Below, in pieces: positions 9,801 through 18,517 of a stretch of 64,000 bases of DNA (the first letter of the stretch is position 1; each line of letters starts with the position of its first letter). Both the position numbers and the translations under genes were made by a program. Location of the stretch: the NCBI RefSeq assembly GCF_023611505.1, contig NZ_CP097843.1, forward strand, positions 682,001-746,000, given 5' to 3'. Source of the DNA: Streptococcus oralis (GTDB lineage: Bacteria; Bacillota; Bacilli; Lactobacillales; Streptococcaceae). The notes beneath the pieces were generated by a model that saw nothing but the letters and a program-made list of their open reading frames with translations, ran no database searches and was not told where the DNA came from.

Positions 9801-12800
9801 AAAAAAGAAGGTCAAGAAAAGACCGTTCTCGGGACAGAAGTACCAAAAGTACGTACTGTTATTGAGAAAGAGCCAAAAATGCCGAAGACAGTCGGTTTTA
9901 TCTACAGTGATGGCAGTCGTGAAAAACGTCCAGTAACTTGGTCTTCAGTTGATGTGAGCCAAGCAGGAGTTGTGACTGTTAAAGGTATGGCAGACGGACG
10001 CGAAGTTGAGGCCCGTGTCGAAATTCTAGCAATTGCAAATGAGCTTCCAACTGTTAAGCGTGTTGCTCCAGGAACAGACTTGAGTGCTGTTGACAAATAC
10101 GTTTCTATTGCCGTTACGGATGGAAGCGTACAAGAATACGAAGTTGATAAGTGGGAGATTGCGGAAACAGATAAAGCTAAACTGTCAGTTGCAGGATCAC
10201 GTATTCCAATGACTGGCCAACTGGGTGGTGAGACTATTCACGCTACCCTTGTAGTAGAAGAAGGTGAGGCTGCGGCACCTGCAGTACCAACTGTAACGGT
10301 TGGTGGTGAAGCTGTCACTGGTCTTACTACTCAAAATCCAATGCAATATCGAACTCTTGCTTACGGTGCATCCTTGCCAGAAGTTGTAGCAAGTGCTGAA
10401 AATGCAGCTGTTACTGTAGTCCAAGCAAGTGCAGCAAACGGCATGCGCGCAAGCATCTATGTTCAACCAAAAGATGGTGGCCCTCTTCAAACCTATGCAA
10501 TTCAATTCCTTGAAGAAGCACCAAAAATTGACCACTTGAGGTTACAAGTAGAGAAAGCTGACGGTCTTAAAGAAGATCAAACAGTGAAATTGTCTGTTCT
10601 TGCCCACTATCAAGACGGAACACAAGCAGTTTTACCAGCAGATAAAGTGAACTTCTCTACAAGTGGTGAAGGGGAAGTCGCAGTTCGTAAAGGAATGCTT
10701 GAGTTGCATAAGCCAGGAACAGTCACTCTCAAAGCAGAATATGAGGGGGTTACAGGTCAAATCGATCTCACGATTCAGGCCAATACTGAGAAAAAAGTAG
10801 CCCAATCTATCCGTCCAGTAAACGTAGTAACAGACTTGCATCAGGAACCAAGCCTTCCAGCAACAGTAACAGTTGAGTATGACAAAGGTTTCCCTAAAGC
10901 CCACAAAGTCACTTGGGAAGCTATTCCAAAAGAAAAACTAGACCACTATCAAACCTTTGAAGTTCTAGGTAAAGTTGAAGGGATTGACCTTGAAGCGCGT
11001 GCTAAAGTCTCTGTAGAAGGTATCGTTTCGGTTGAAGAAGTCAGTGTGACAACACCAATCGCTGAAGCACCACAATTACCAGAAAGTGTTCGTACCTACG
11101 ATTCAAATGGTCACGTTTCATCTGCCAAGGTTACTTGGGATACGATTCGTCCAGACCAGTACGCTAAGGAAGGTGTCTTTACAGTTAATGGTCGTCTAGA
11201 AGGTACGCAATTAACTACCAAACTTCATGTTCGTGTGTCTGCTCAAACTGAGCAAGGAGCAAATATTTCTGACCAATGGACCGGTTCAGAATTGCCACTT
11301 GCCTTTGCTTCAGACTCAAATCCAAGCGACCCTGTTTCAAATGTCAACGATAAATTGATTTCCTTTAATGACCGACCAGCCAACCGTTGGACAAACTGGA
11401 ATCGTACTAATCCAGAAGCTTCAGTCGGTGTCCTATTCGGAGATTCAGGTATCTTGAGCAAACGTTCTGTTGATAATCTAAGTGTCGGATTCCACGAAGA
11501 CCACGGAGTTGGTGTACCTAAGTCTTATGTGATTGAGTATTATGTTGGTAAGACTGTTCCAACAGCTCCTAAAAATCCTAGCTTTGTAGGTGAGGAAAAC
11601 CATGTCTTTAACGATCCTGCAAACTGGAAAGAGGTAAGCAATCTCAAAGCACCAGCTCAATTAAAAGCTGGAGAAATGAATCACTTTAGCTTTGATAAGG
11701 TTGAAACCTATGCTGTCCGTATTCGTATGGTTCGACTAGATAGCAAGAAAGGAACGTCTATCACAGAAGTACAAATCTTTGCGAAACAAGTTGCGGCAGC
11801 TAAACAAGGACAGACAAGAATCCAAGTTGACGGTAAAGACTTAGCAAACTTCAACCCTGATTTGAAAGACTACTACCTTGAGTCTGTAGATGGAAAAGTT
11901 CCTACAGTAACAGCAAGTGTTAGCAACAATGGTCTTGCGACGGTTGTTCCAAGCGTTCGTGAAGGTGAGCCAGTTCGTGTCATCGCGAAAGCTGAAAATG
12001 GCGACATCTTAGGAGAATACCGTCTACACTTCACTAAGGACAAAGACTTACTTTCTCGTAAACCTCTTGCTACGGTTAAACAAGCACGTTTGGTACAAGT
12101 AGGTCAACCACTTGAATTGCCAACTAAGGTTCCGGTTTACTTCACAGGTAAAGACGGCTATGAAACAAAAGACTTGGCAGTTGAATGGGAAGAAGTTCCA
12201 GCAGAAAATCTGACAAAAGCAGGTCAATTTACTGTTCGAGGTCGTGTCCTTGGTAGTGACCTCGTTGCGGAATTCTCTGTACGAGTGACAGACAAACTTG
12301 GTGAGGCCCTCTCAGACAACCCTGACTATGATGAAAATAGTAACCGCGCCTTTGCTTCAGCCACTAACGATATTGATAGAAATTCCCATGACCGTGTGGA
12401 CTATCTCAATGACGGAAATCATTCAGAAAATCGTCGTTGGACAAACTGGTCTCCAACTCCATCTTCTAATCCAGAAGTATCAGCAGGTGTGATCTTCCGT
12501 GAAAATGGCAAGATTGTAGAACGGACTGTTGCGCAAGCCAAACTTCATTTCTTTGCAGATAGTGGTACGGATGCACCATCTAAACTTGTTTTGGAGCGCT
12601 ATATCGGCCCAGATTTTGAAGTCCCTACCTACTATTCAAACTATCAAGCCTATGATGCAGCCCATCCATTCAACAATCCAGAAAATTGGGAAGCTGTGCC
12701 TTATCGTGCGGATAAAGACATTGCAGCTGGTGATGAAATCAACGTAACATTTAAAGCTGTCAAAGCCAAAGCCATGAGATGGCGTATGGAGCGTAAAGTT

Positions 12801-14093
12801 GACAAGAGCGGTGTTGCGATGATTGAGATGACCTTCCTTGCTCCAAGCGAATTGCCTCAAGAAAGCACTCAATCGAAGATTCTTGTAGATGGAAAAGAAC
12901 TTCCTGATTTCTCTGAAAACCGTCAAGACTATCAAGTAACTTATAGCGGACAACGTCCAAAAGTTTCAGTTGAGGAAACAGACCAAGTGGCTTCAACAGT
13001 TGTAGATAGCGGAGACGATAGCCTTCCAGTACTTGTTCGTCTTGTTTCAGAAAGTGGAAAACAAGTCAAGGAATACCGTATCCAGTTGACCAAGGAAAAA
13101 CCAGTTTCTGAGAAGACAGTTGCTGCTGTACAAGAAGAACTTCCAAAACTCGAATTTGTTGAAAAAGATTTGGCCTATAAGACAGTTGAGAAAAAAGATT
13201 CAACACTGTATCTAGGTGAAACTCGTGTAGAACAAGAAGGAAAAGTTGGTAAAGAACGTATCTTTACAGCGATTAATCCTGATGGAAGTAAAGAAGAAAA
13301 ACTCCGTGAAGTGTTAGAGGATCCGACAGACCGCATCGTCTTGGTTGGAACGAAGCAAGGAACCTCCCTTCCAGAAGATGAAGTGAAGAACCTTGTCCTT
13401 AACAGACCAGAACTTGTAATCGAAGAAGAAGCAATTGATTTCAAGGTTCAGGAACGTAAGTCTGATAAGTTGTATCTAGGTGAAACTCGTATCCTCCAAG
13501 AAGGTCAAAAGGGTATTCGCATTCACTTGATCGAGGTTGAAAATGGTAAGCGGACTGAAAAAGAAAGCTATGATAAAGTTTTAACTCAGGATCGCATCGT
13601 AGAAGTAGGAACAAAACCAGGAACCTCCCTTCCAGAGGATGAAGTGAAGAACCTTGTCCTTAACAGACCAGAACTTGTAATCGAAGAAGAAACAATTGAC
13701 TTCAAGGTTCAGGAACAAAAGAACGATAAGCTTCCAGCAGGTCAAACCCGTGTTCTCCAAGAAGGACAAAAAGGTATCCGTGTTCACTTGATTGAAGTTG
13801 AAAATGGCAAGCGGACTGAAAAAGAAAGCTATGATAAAGTCATGGCTCAGGATCGCATCGTAGAAGTCGGTACAGCTGGCGAAACGACCAAGCCAGTACC
13901 GCAAGGATCTACAAAAACACAAGTATCAGAAAAAACAGATACAAAACAAAACACTTCAAGTGCAGCTGGTCAGGTTCAAAAAGAGCAGTTACCAAATACA
14001 GGAAGTGCAGCAAGCCAAGCAGCAGTAGCAGCAGGACTTGCTTTGATGTCAGTGACTAGTGGATTGTACTTTGTAAGCCGTAAAAATAAATAA
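6858..14093 (+). CDS. bgaA: Cell-wall-anchored beta-galactosidase BgaA, 2411 aa
   Basis: Surface exo-beta-galactosidase that trims terminal galactose from host N-glycans and also acts as an adhesin in pneumococcus. Order: YSIRK signal peptide (about 10-46), a low-complexity E/K/P/A region (47-145), a GH2 core with acid/base Glu564 in the motif SIGNEIGE and nucleophile Glu645 in YGSETSS, Ig-like (Big_4) domains, two CBM71-like modules (near 1470-1620 and 1815-1990, each with RWTNW), G5-type repeats (about 2100-2340), then LPNTG at 2378-2382 with a hydrophobic helix and a KNK tail for sortase. Glu564 and Glu645 match the numbering I know for pneumococcal BgaA. It is somewhat longer than the roughly 2233-aa TIGR4 protein, mainly by an extra G5 unit (inferred). 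It is monocistronic. Confidence 0.95.
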   Translation: MEKGHWNRKRVYSIRKFAVGACSVMIGTCTVLFGGSVVGESPVFADETPITRTVEQAKEESPAVEEKEDQAVAEHKDVTSVDQSQAAPIEASKPEKKEDEPVAPKEEKASLKPEETAPKVESQASSQEKPVKEDLKAATNEEVNQMIEDRKVNFNQNWHFKLNANPKEAVKSDADVSTWQKLDLPHDWSIFNDFDHQSPAQNEGGQLNGGEAWYRKTFKLDEKDLKKNVRVTFDGVYMDSQVYVNGQLVGHYPNGYNQFSYDITKYLHKDGRENVIAVHAVNKQPSSRWYSGSGIYRDVTLQVTDKVHVEKNGTTILTPKLEQQQHGKVETHVTSKIVNTDDKDHELVAEYQIVERGGQAVTGVVRTASRTLKAHESTSLDAILEVEKPKLWTVLNDKPALYELITRVYRDGQLVDAKKDLFGYRYYHWTPNEGFSLNGERIKFHGVSLHHDHGALGAEENYKAEYRRLKQMKEMGVNAIRTTHNPASPQTLQIAAELGLLVQEEAFDTWYNGKKPYDYGRFFEKDATHPEARKGEKWSDYDLRTMVERDKNNPAVFMWSIGNEIGEANGDAHSLATVKRLVKVIKDVDKTRYVTMGADKFRFGNGSGGHEKIADELDAVGFNYSEDNYKKLRAKHPNWLIYGSETSSATRTRGSYYRPEQELKHSNGPERNYEQSDYGNDRVGWGKTATDSWTFDRDNAGYAGQFIWTGTDYIGEPTPWHNQNQTPVKSSYFGIVDTAGIPKHDFYLYQSQWVSAKKKPMVHLLPHWNWENRDLASKVEDAQGKIPVRAYSNAASVELFLNGQSLGVKTFNKKQTSDGRTYQEGANAKELYLEWKVAYQPGTLEAVARDEAGKEIARDKIITAGQPAGVRLVKEEHAIAADGKDLTYIYYEIVDSEGNVVPTANNLVRFQLHGQGQLVGVDNGEQASRERYKAQPDGSWIRRAFNGKGVAIVKSTEQAGKFTLTAHSDLLKSSQVTVFTGKKEGQEKTVLGTEVPKVRTVIEKEPKMPKTVGFIYSDGSREKRPVTWSSVDVSQAGVVTVKGMADGREVEARVEILAIANELPTVKRVAPGTDLSAVDKYVSIAVTDGSVQEYEVDKWEIAETDKAKLSVAGSRIPMTGQLGGETIHATLVVEEGEAAAPAVPTVTVGGEAVTGLTTQNPMQYRTLAYGASLPEVVASAENAAVTVVQASAANGMRASIYVQPKDGGPLQTYAIQFLEEAPKIDHLRLQVEKADGLKEDQTVKLSVLAHYQDGTQAVLPADKVNFSTSGEGEVAVRKGMLELHKPGTVTLKAEYEGVTGQIDLTIQANTEKKVAQSIRPVNVVTDLHQEPSLPATVTVEYDKGFPKAHKVTWEAIPKEKLDHYQTFEVLGKVEGIDLEARAKVSVEGIVSVEEVSVTTPIAEAPQLPESVRTYDSNGHVSSAKVTWDTIRPDQYAKEGVFTVNGRLEGTQLTTKLHVRVSAQTEQGANISDQWTGSELPLAFASDSNPSDPVSNVNDKLISFNDRPANRWTNWNRTNPEASVGVLFGDSGILSKRSVDNLSVGFHEDHGVGVPKSYVIEYYVGKTVPTAPKNPSFVGEENHVFNDPANWKEVSNLKAPAQLKAGEMNHFSFDKVETYAVRIRMVRLDSKKGTSITEVQIFAKQVAAAKQGQTRIQVDGKDLANFNPDLKDYYLESVDGKVPTVTASVSNNGLATVVPSVREGEPVRVIAKAENGDILGEYRLHFTKDKDLLSRKPLATVKQARLVQVGQPLELPTKVPVYFTGKDGYETKDLAVEWEEVPAENLTKAGQFTVRGRVLGSDLVAEFSVRVTDKLGEALSDNPDYDENSNRAFASATNDIDRNSHDRVDYLNDGNHSENRRWTNWSPTPSSNPEVSAGVIFRENGKIVERTVAQAKLHFFADSGTDAPSKLVLERYIGPDFEVPTYYSNYQAYDAAHPFNNPENWEAVPYRADKDIAAGDEINVTFKAVKAKAMRWRMERKVDKSGVAMIEMTFLAPSELPQESTQSKILVDGKELPDFSENRQDYQVTYSGQRPKVSVEETDQVASTVVDSGDDSLPVLVRLVSESGKQVKEYRIQLTKEKPVSEKTVAAVQEELPKLEFVEKDLAYKTVEKKDSTLYLGETRVEQEGKVGKERIFTAINPDGSKEEKLREVLEDPTDRIVLVGTKQGTSLPEDEVKNLVLNRPELVIEEEAIDFKVQERKSDKLYLGETRILQEGQKGIRIHLIEVENGKRTEKESYDKVLTQDRIVEVGTKPGTSLPEDEVKNLVLNRPELVIEEETIDFKVQEQKNDKLPAGQTRVLQEGQKGIRVHLIEVENGKRTEKESYDKVMAQDRIVEVGTAGETTKPVPQGSTKTQVSEKTDTKQNTSSAAGQVQKEQLPNTGSAASQAAVAAGLALMSVTSGLYFVSRKNK
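13361..13882 (+). repeat. Two near-identical tandem copies of a 261-bp G5 coding unit in bgaA
   Basis: The unit begins AACCTCCCTTCCAGA at 13361 and again at 13622, giving a period of 261 bp (87 codons). The two encoded units share GTSLPEDEVKNLVLNRPELV and differ at few residues; a more diverged G5 unit precedes them from about 13130. Such units expand and contract by recombination. Confidence 0.85.
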
Positions 14094-14151
14094 TCTAGCG
14101 TGAGAAAGATAGTTTCCATTTGTTTTTCTTAGGTTTAATCTGTGATAAAAA

Positions 14152-14178
14152 GGCCAGAGGATTCCTCTGGTCTTTTTT
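14152..14178 (+). terminator. Terminator of bgaA
   Basis: GGCCAGAGG, loop ATTC-type, CCTCTGGTC, then a run of six T. A strong Rho-independent signal 59 nt after the bgaA stop. Confidence 0.85.
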
Positions 14179-14226
14179 AGATATAAGAGTAAAAGAAAGA
14201 CCCAGCATTTAATACTGGGTTGGTAA

Positions 14227-14586
14227 TTATTTTACCATCATCAATTCGACAATCATTGCTATATAGATGATTAAGGTAAGGAGAAAACCGGCTCTCCAGA
14301 AGAATTTGATGAATTTAGGGTAATAAAAACTTCGTTTTTTGACAAGGAAAAAGATTACAAGGAGGATTGCTAGGAGAGAAAGTGCGACACCAAGTCGTGG
14401 TAGAAAGTTGTGGGTAAAGGCTTTAGCAGTAATCAGATAGTACTCAAATACCAAAAGTGGAAAAGCTACATCCGCGAAATTAAATCCTATTTTCCTGAGT
14501 CCGAAAAGCTTGGTGACAATAAAGCAAACCACCAAGGTTAATATCAATAATAAAATAGATGCTATTTTCATTAAAATCATACCCAT
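14227..14586 (-). CDS. DUF3397 family membrane protein, 119 aa
   Basis: Small integral membrane protein with four hydrophobic segments spaced evenly over its length and Lys/Arg-rich loops, ending in a short basic tail. Size and pattern fit DUF3397, of unknown function. The start is uncertain among three ATGs (14586, 14580, 14571). A -10-like TACAAT lies directly before the first, which would make 14580 a leaderless start; no good ribosome site is seen. It is divergent from mnmL, sharing the short space between them. Confidence 0.7.
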   Translation of the reverse strand: MGMILMKIASILLLILTLVVCFIVTKLFGLRKIGFNFADVAFPLLVFEYYLITAKAFTHNFLPRLGVALSLLAILLVIFFLVKKRSFYYPKFIKFFWRAGFLLTLIIYIAMIVELMMVK

Positions 14587-14650
14587 ATTGTATCATAAAA
14601 AAACGCTAAAGGAAATGAGAAACAAGGGAATTTGTTGGAAAGTCAGGCTT

Positions 14651-14679
14651 TTGAGATTGTGGGTGTTTTTTGTTATAAT
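14651..14679 (+). promoter_or_regulatory. Promoter of mnmL (leaderless type)
   Basis: TTGAGA (14651-14656), 17 nt, TATAAT (14674-14679) preceded by TGT as an extended -10. Transcription should start 6-8 nt further on, which is at the ATG at 14687 itself. Confidence 0.75.
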
Positions 14680-14686
14680 GAAAGTT

Positions 14687-15634
14687 ATGAAATCTTATAA
14701 TACCTTGAATGATTATTATCGAAAACTTTTTGGAGAAAAGACTTTTAAAGTTCCGATTGATGCGGGATTTGACTGTCCCAATCGGGATGGAACTGTGGCT
14801 CATGGGGGCTGTACTTTTTGTACAGTTTCAGGTTCTGGAGATGCTATCGTGGCACCGGATGCTCCTATCCGCGAGCAATTTTATAAGGAAATTGACTTTA
14901 TGCATCGCAAATGGCCAGATGTTAAAAAGTATCTGGTTTATTTTCAAAACTTTACCAACACCCATGAAAAGGTGGAAGTGATTCGGGAACGCTATGAGCA
15001 GGCTATCAACGAGCCAGGTGTAGTAGGAATTAATATCGGAACGCGGCCAGACTGTCTGCCAGACGAAACCATCGAATATTTGGCTGAGTTATCGGAACGC
15101 ATGCATGTGACGGTAGAATTGGGCTTACAGACAACCTTTGAAGCAACCTCTGACCTGATTAACCGTGCCCATTCCTATGAATTGTATGTTGAAACAGTAA
15201 AACGCTTGAGGAAATATCCCAAGATTGAGATTGTTTCCCATTTGATCAATGGTTTGCCCGGTGAGACTCATGAGATGATGGTCGAAAATGTCCGTCGCTG
15301 TGTCACGGATAATGATATACAAGGTATTAAGCTGCACTTGCTTCACCTCATGACCAATACACGGATGCAGCGAGATTACCACGAAGGACGCTTGCAACTG
15401 ATGAGTCAGGATGAGTATGTCAAGGTCATTTGTGACCAACTGGAAATCATTCCCAAGCATATTGTCATCCACCGAATCACGGGAGATGCACCTAGAGAAA
15501 TGCTGATTGGTCCCATGTGGAGCCTCAAAAAATGGGAAGTGCTAAATGCTATTGAAACTGAGATGCGCCGTCGTGGAAGTGTGCAAGGATGCAAGGCTGT
15601 AAAACAGGAGTTTAAAAATGAAAAGACCACTTGA
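14687..15634 (+). CDS. mnmL: TIGR01212-type radical SAM protein (YtqA/MnmL), 315 aa
   Basis: Radical SAM enzyme of the YtqA family. The cluster-binding cysteines are in the segment DCPNRDGTVAHGGCTFCTV (CxxC at its end), near residues 25-45. The family is linked to conversion of cmnm5(s2)U to nm5(s2)U in the wobble base of some tRNAs, as the partner of MnmM in Gram-positive bacteria; I use the name on that basis. The start at 14687 (MKSYNT) is chosen because the TATAAT box ends 7 nt upstream and no ribosome site exists; longer upstream frames cross the promoter. It overlaps mnmM by 17 nt, which agrees with a joint pathway. Confidence 0.85.
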   Translation: MKSYNTLNDYYRKLFGEKTFKVPIDAGFDCPNRDGTVAHGGCTFCTVSGSGDAIVAPDAPIREQFYKEIDFMHRKWPDVKKYLVYFQNFTNTHEKVEVIRERYEQAINEPGVVGINIGTRPDCLPDETIEYLAELSERMHVTVELGLQTTFEATSDLINRAHSYELYVETVKRLRKYPKIEIVSHLINGLPGETHEMMVENVRRCVTDNDIQGIKLHLLHLMTNTRMQRDYHEGRLQLMSQDEYVKVICDQLEIIPKHIVIHRITGDAPREMLIGPMWSLKKWEVLNAIETEMRRRGSVQGCKAVKQEFKNEKTT

Positions 15635-16175
15635 GATGGCACATGATTTTTTGGCTGAAGTTGTGACAAAAAAGGATATCGTAGTGGATGCGACCATGGG
15701 TAATGGCCATGATACCCTTTTTTTAACCAAGCTAGCCAAGCGAGTCTATGCCTTTGATATCCAGGAGCAGGCTTTAGAGAAGACGCAAGAGCGTTTGGAT
15801 CAGGCTGGAATGACAAATGCCCAGTTAATCTTGCAAGGTCATGAGACACTAGACCAGTTTGTGACAGAAGCTAAGGCAGGGATTTTTAATCTGGGTTATC
15901 TGCCTTCTGCTAACAAATCCGTCATCACACAACCTCAGACTACTATCGAAGCCTTAGAAAAGCTTTGCCGTTTGCTTGTCAAAGGAGGACGGATTGCTAT
16001 CATGATCTACTATGGTCATGAAGGAGGAGACACCGAGAGGGATGCTGTGTTGGATTTTGTTAGCCAGTTGAACCAACAAGAGTATACAGCTGTTATTTAT
16101 CGAACTCTCAACCAAGTTAATAATCCACCGTTTTTAGTTATGATTGAAAAATTAGAAGGGTATAGACATGGATAA
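15618..16175 (+). CDS. mnmM: tRNA methyltransferase YtqB/MnmM, 185 aa
   Basis: Class I SAM-dependent methyltransferase. The SAM site is DATMGNGHDTLFL at about residues 23-35, and the motif NLGYLPSANKS near 93-103 is typical of the YtqB family. The family methylates nm5(s2)U to mnm5(s2)U in tRNA. The start has AGGAG 7 nt upstream inside the end of mnmL. It overlaps mnmL by 17 nt and the next small gene by 8 nt, so these three form one transcript. Confidence 0.85.
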   Translation: MKRPLEMAHDFLAEVVTKKDIVVDATMGNGHDTLFLTKLAKRVYAFDIQEQALEKTQERLDQAGMTNAQLILQGHETLDQFVTEAKAGIFNLGYLPSANKSVITQPQTTIEALEKLCRLLVKGGRIAIMIYYGHEGGDTERDAVLDFVSQLNQQEYTAVIYRTLNQVNNPPFLVMIEKLEGYRHG

Positions 16176-16422
16176 ACAATACCTTCGTGAGAAGCTTGAG
16201 GCCATGCGCCAAAATTTTGTCGAGTCAACGCATCACGAGCGAGCAGTCGGGGTGCTTGATGAAGCACATATGAGCAAAAAGATGCTTAAGATCAAGAAAA
16301 AATTAGTGGCTCTTGAAATGGAACGATGCCAGAAAAAAATTGAGCACAAAGACTGTTCTAAGATTGATCAGAAAATCCAAGAGCAAAAGGAGATTTTTGA
16401 ATCTTGTTGTAAAAAAGATTAA
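16168..16422 (+). CDS. Small Lys-rich helical protein, 84 aa
   Basis: I do not recognise a family. It is almost wholly helical and highly charged, with a likely coiled coil from about 30 to 78 and three cysteines (two adjacent near the C-terminus). It overlaps the end of mnmM by 8 nt and is followed by the antiporter gene after 11 nt. The gene is real by coupling and codon use; its function is unknown. Confidence 0.7.
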   Translation: MDKQYLREKLEAMRQNFVESTHHERAVGVLDEAHMSKKMLKIKKKLVALEMERCQKKIEHKDCSKIDQKIQEQKEIFESCCKKD

Positions 16423-16433
16423 GGAGGAATTGT

Positions 16434-18488
16434 GTGGAATTACTTATTTACTTGATTCTATTTTTATTTGTCTTAATCATTTCAACTACGACCAATAAAC
16501 TTCTCCCTTTTTTGCCCCTTCCTCTTGTACAAATTCTTTTGGGGATTGGGATTGGTTTATTTGTTCCCGATGCGGACTTTCATCTCAATACAGAGCTGTT
16601 TCTGGCCATGGTTATTGGTCCCTTACTCTTCCGGGAGGCAGAAGAAGCCGATATTACGTCCATTTTGAAGCACTGGCGGATTGTCGTCGTTCTGATTTTT
16701 CCTGTGATTTTTATCTCGACCTTAAGCTTAGGAGGCATGGCTCACTTCCTTTGGATGACTCTTCCGTTGGCTGCCTGTTTAGCAGTTGGAGCGGCACTTG
16801 GCCCAACAGATTTGGTTGCCTTTGCGTCTCTTTCTGAACGTTTTCGTTTTCCTAAACGGGTTTCCAATATCCTAAAAGGGGAAGGGCTCTTAAATGACGC
16901 TTCTGGTTTGGTTGCCTTTCAGATGGCTCTGGCTGCTTGGACAACAGGAACTTTTTCTCTCAGCCAAGCTGGAACTTCCCTAGCACTTTCTATTCTTGGT
17001 GGTTTTGTAGTCGGTTTTGTGACGGCTATGGTCAATCGTTTCTTGCATACTTTTTTACTGAGTGTGCGAGCGATAGATATAGCCAGCGAACTATTGCTAG
17101 AGCTAAGTTTACCACTCATGACCTTTTTTATCGCAGAAGAGTTTCATGTTTCAGGGATTATCGCAGTTGTAGTCGCAGGTATTTTGAAGGCCAGTCGCTT
17201 TAAGAAAATTACGCTCCTTGAGGCCCAGGTAGACACTGTGACGGAGACCGTCTGGCACACCGTGACCTTTATGCTAAATGGATCAGTCTTTGTTATCTTG
17301 GGAATGGAGTTAGAGTTGATTGCGGAGCCAATTTTGTCTAATTCGCTCTACAATCCCCTTCTTTTACTGCTTTCAGTTGTCGTTCTGACCTTCTTGCTTT
17401 TTGCGATCCGCTTTGTCATGATTGCTGGTTTTTACTTTGTGAGGACGCGTCGACTCAAGAAAAAAATTCATAAGTACATGAAAGATATGCTTCTTTTGAC
17501 CTTCTCTGGTGTCAAAGGGACAGTATCTATCGCGACCACTCTCCTCATACCAAGTCATTTGGAGCAGGAATATCCTTTGTTGCTCTTCTTAGTAGCAGGC
17601 GTTACACTATTGAGCTTTCTAACAGGTTTATTGGTTCTCCCTCACTTATCTGAAGAACAAGAGGAAAGCAAGGATCATTTGATGCATATTGCGATTTTGA
17701 ATGATGTAGCTGCAGAATTAGAAAAAGAACTGGACCATCACAAGAACAAACTTCCTCTTTATGCAGCTATTGATAACTATCATGGTCGGATTGAAAACCT
17801 CATCCTTAGTCTGGAAAATAAGAGAGTCCAAGAGGACTGGGAGTCCCTCAAACTTCTTATCTTGAGTATTGAGAGTGATGGTTTGGAGCAAGCCTACGAG
17901 GAAAATAGAATCAGTGAGCGTGGCTATCGAGTTTACCAACGTTACCTAAAAAACATGGAGCAGAGTATCAATCGGAATTTCGCTTCTAGAGTGACTTATT
18001 ACTTCCTAGTTTCCTTACGAATACTGCGCTTTCTACTCCATGAAATGTTTACCTTTGGCAAAACTTTCCGTAGTTGGATGAACGAAGAATCTCGTAAACT
18101 ACTAGCAGTTGACTATGATCAGATTTCAGAGTTGTATTTGGAAAATACAGAGCTGATTATCGAGAGTTTGGAAAACCTCAAAGGGGTTTATAAGAGTTCT
18201 CTGATTAGTTTTATGCAAGAGTCTCGTCTACGCGAGACGGCCATTATCGGAAGCGGTGCCTTTGTTGAGCGGGTTATAAATCGCATCAAGCCAAACAATA
18301 TCGATGAAATGCTACGAGGCTACTATCTCGAACGTAAGGCAATCTTTGAATACGAAGAAGCTAAACTGATAACAGCCAAGTATGCTAAAAAACTACGCCA
18401 AAATGTGAATAATTTAGAGAATTATTCTCTGAAAGAGGCCGCAAATACCTTGCCTTATGATATGGTAGATTTAATCAGAAGAACTTAG
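16434..18488 (+). CDS. CPA1-family Na+/H+ antiporter, 684 aa
   Basis: Membrane sodium (or potassium)/proton exchanger. About twelve hydrophobic segments fill residues 1-410. Segments GAALGPTDLVAFASL and EGLLNDASGLVAF carry the conserved transport Asp residues of the NhaP/CPA1 group. A long hydrophilic C-terminal domain (about 410-684) is helical and likely regulatory. The start is GTG at 16434 with AAGGAGGAA 5 nt upstream. Confidence 0.88.
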   Translation: MELLIYLILFLFVLIISTTTNKLLPFLPLPLVQILLGIGIGLFVPDADFHLNTELFLAMVIGPLLFREAEEADITSILKHWRIVVVLIFPVIFISTLSLGGMAHFLWMTLPLAACLAVGAALGPTDLVAFASLSERFRFPKRVSNILKGEGLLNDASGLVAFQMALAAWTTGTFSLSQAGTSLALSILGGFVVGFVTAMVNRFLHTFLLSVRAIDIASELLLELSLPLMTFFIAEEFHVSGIIAVVVAGILKASRFKKITLLEAQVDTVTETVWHTVTFMLNGSVFVILGMELELIAEPILSNSLYNPLLLLLSVVVLTFLLFAIRFVMIAGFYFVRTRRLKKKIHKYMKDMLLLTFSGVKGTVSIATTLLIPSHLEQEYPLLLFLVAGVTLLSFLTGLLVLPHLSEEQEESKDHLMHIAILNDVAAELEKELDHHKNKLPLYAAIDNYHGRIENLILSLENKRVQEDWESLKLLILSIESDGLEQAYEENRISERGYRVYQRYLKNMEQSINRNFASRVTYYFLVSLRILRFLLHEMFTFGKTFRSWMNEESRKLLAVDYDQISELYLENTELIIESLENLKGVYKSSLISFMQESRLRETAIIGSGAFVERVINRIKPNNIDEMLRGYYLERKAIFEYEEAKLITAKYAKKLRQNVNNLENYSLKEAANTLPYDMVDLIRRT

Positions 18489-18517
18489 ATGATGAAGAAA
18501 ATGACGGAGGATGGGAT

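Noticed and set aside
15406..15849. Minus-strand frame of 147 aa across the mnmL-mnmM junction
   Set aside because: Both plus-strand genes are clear and overlap there; composition is not protein-like.
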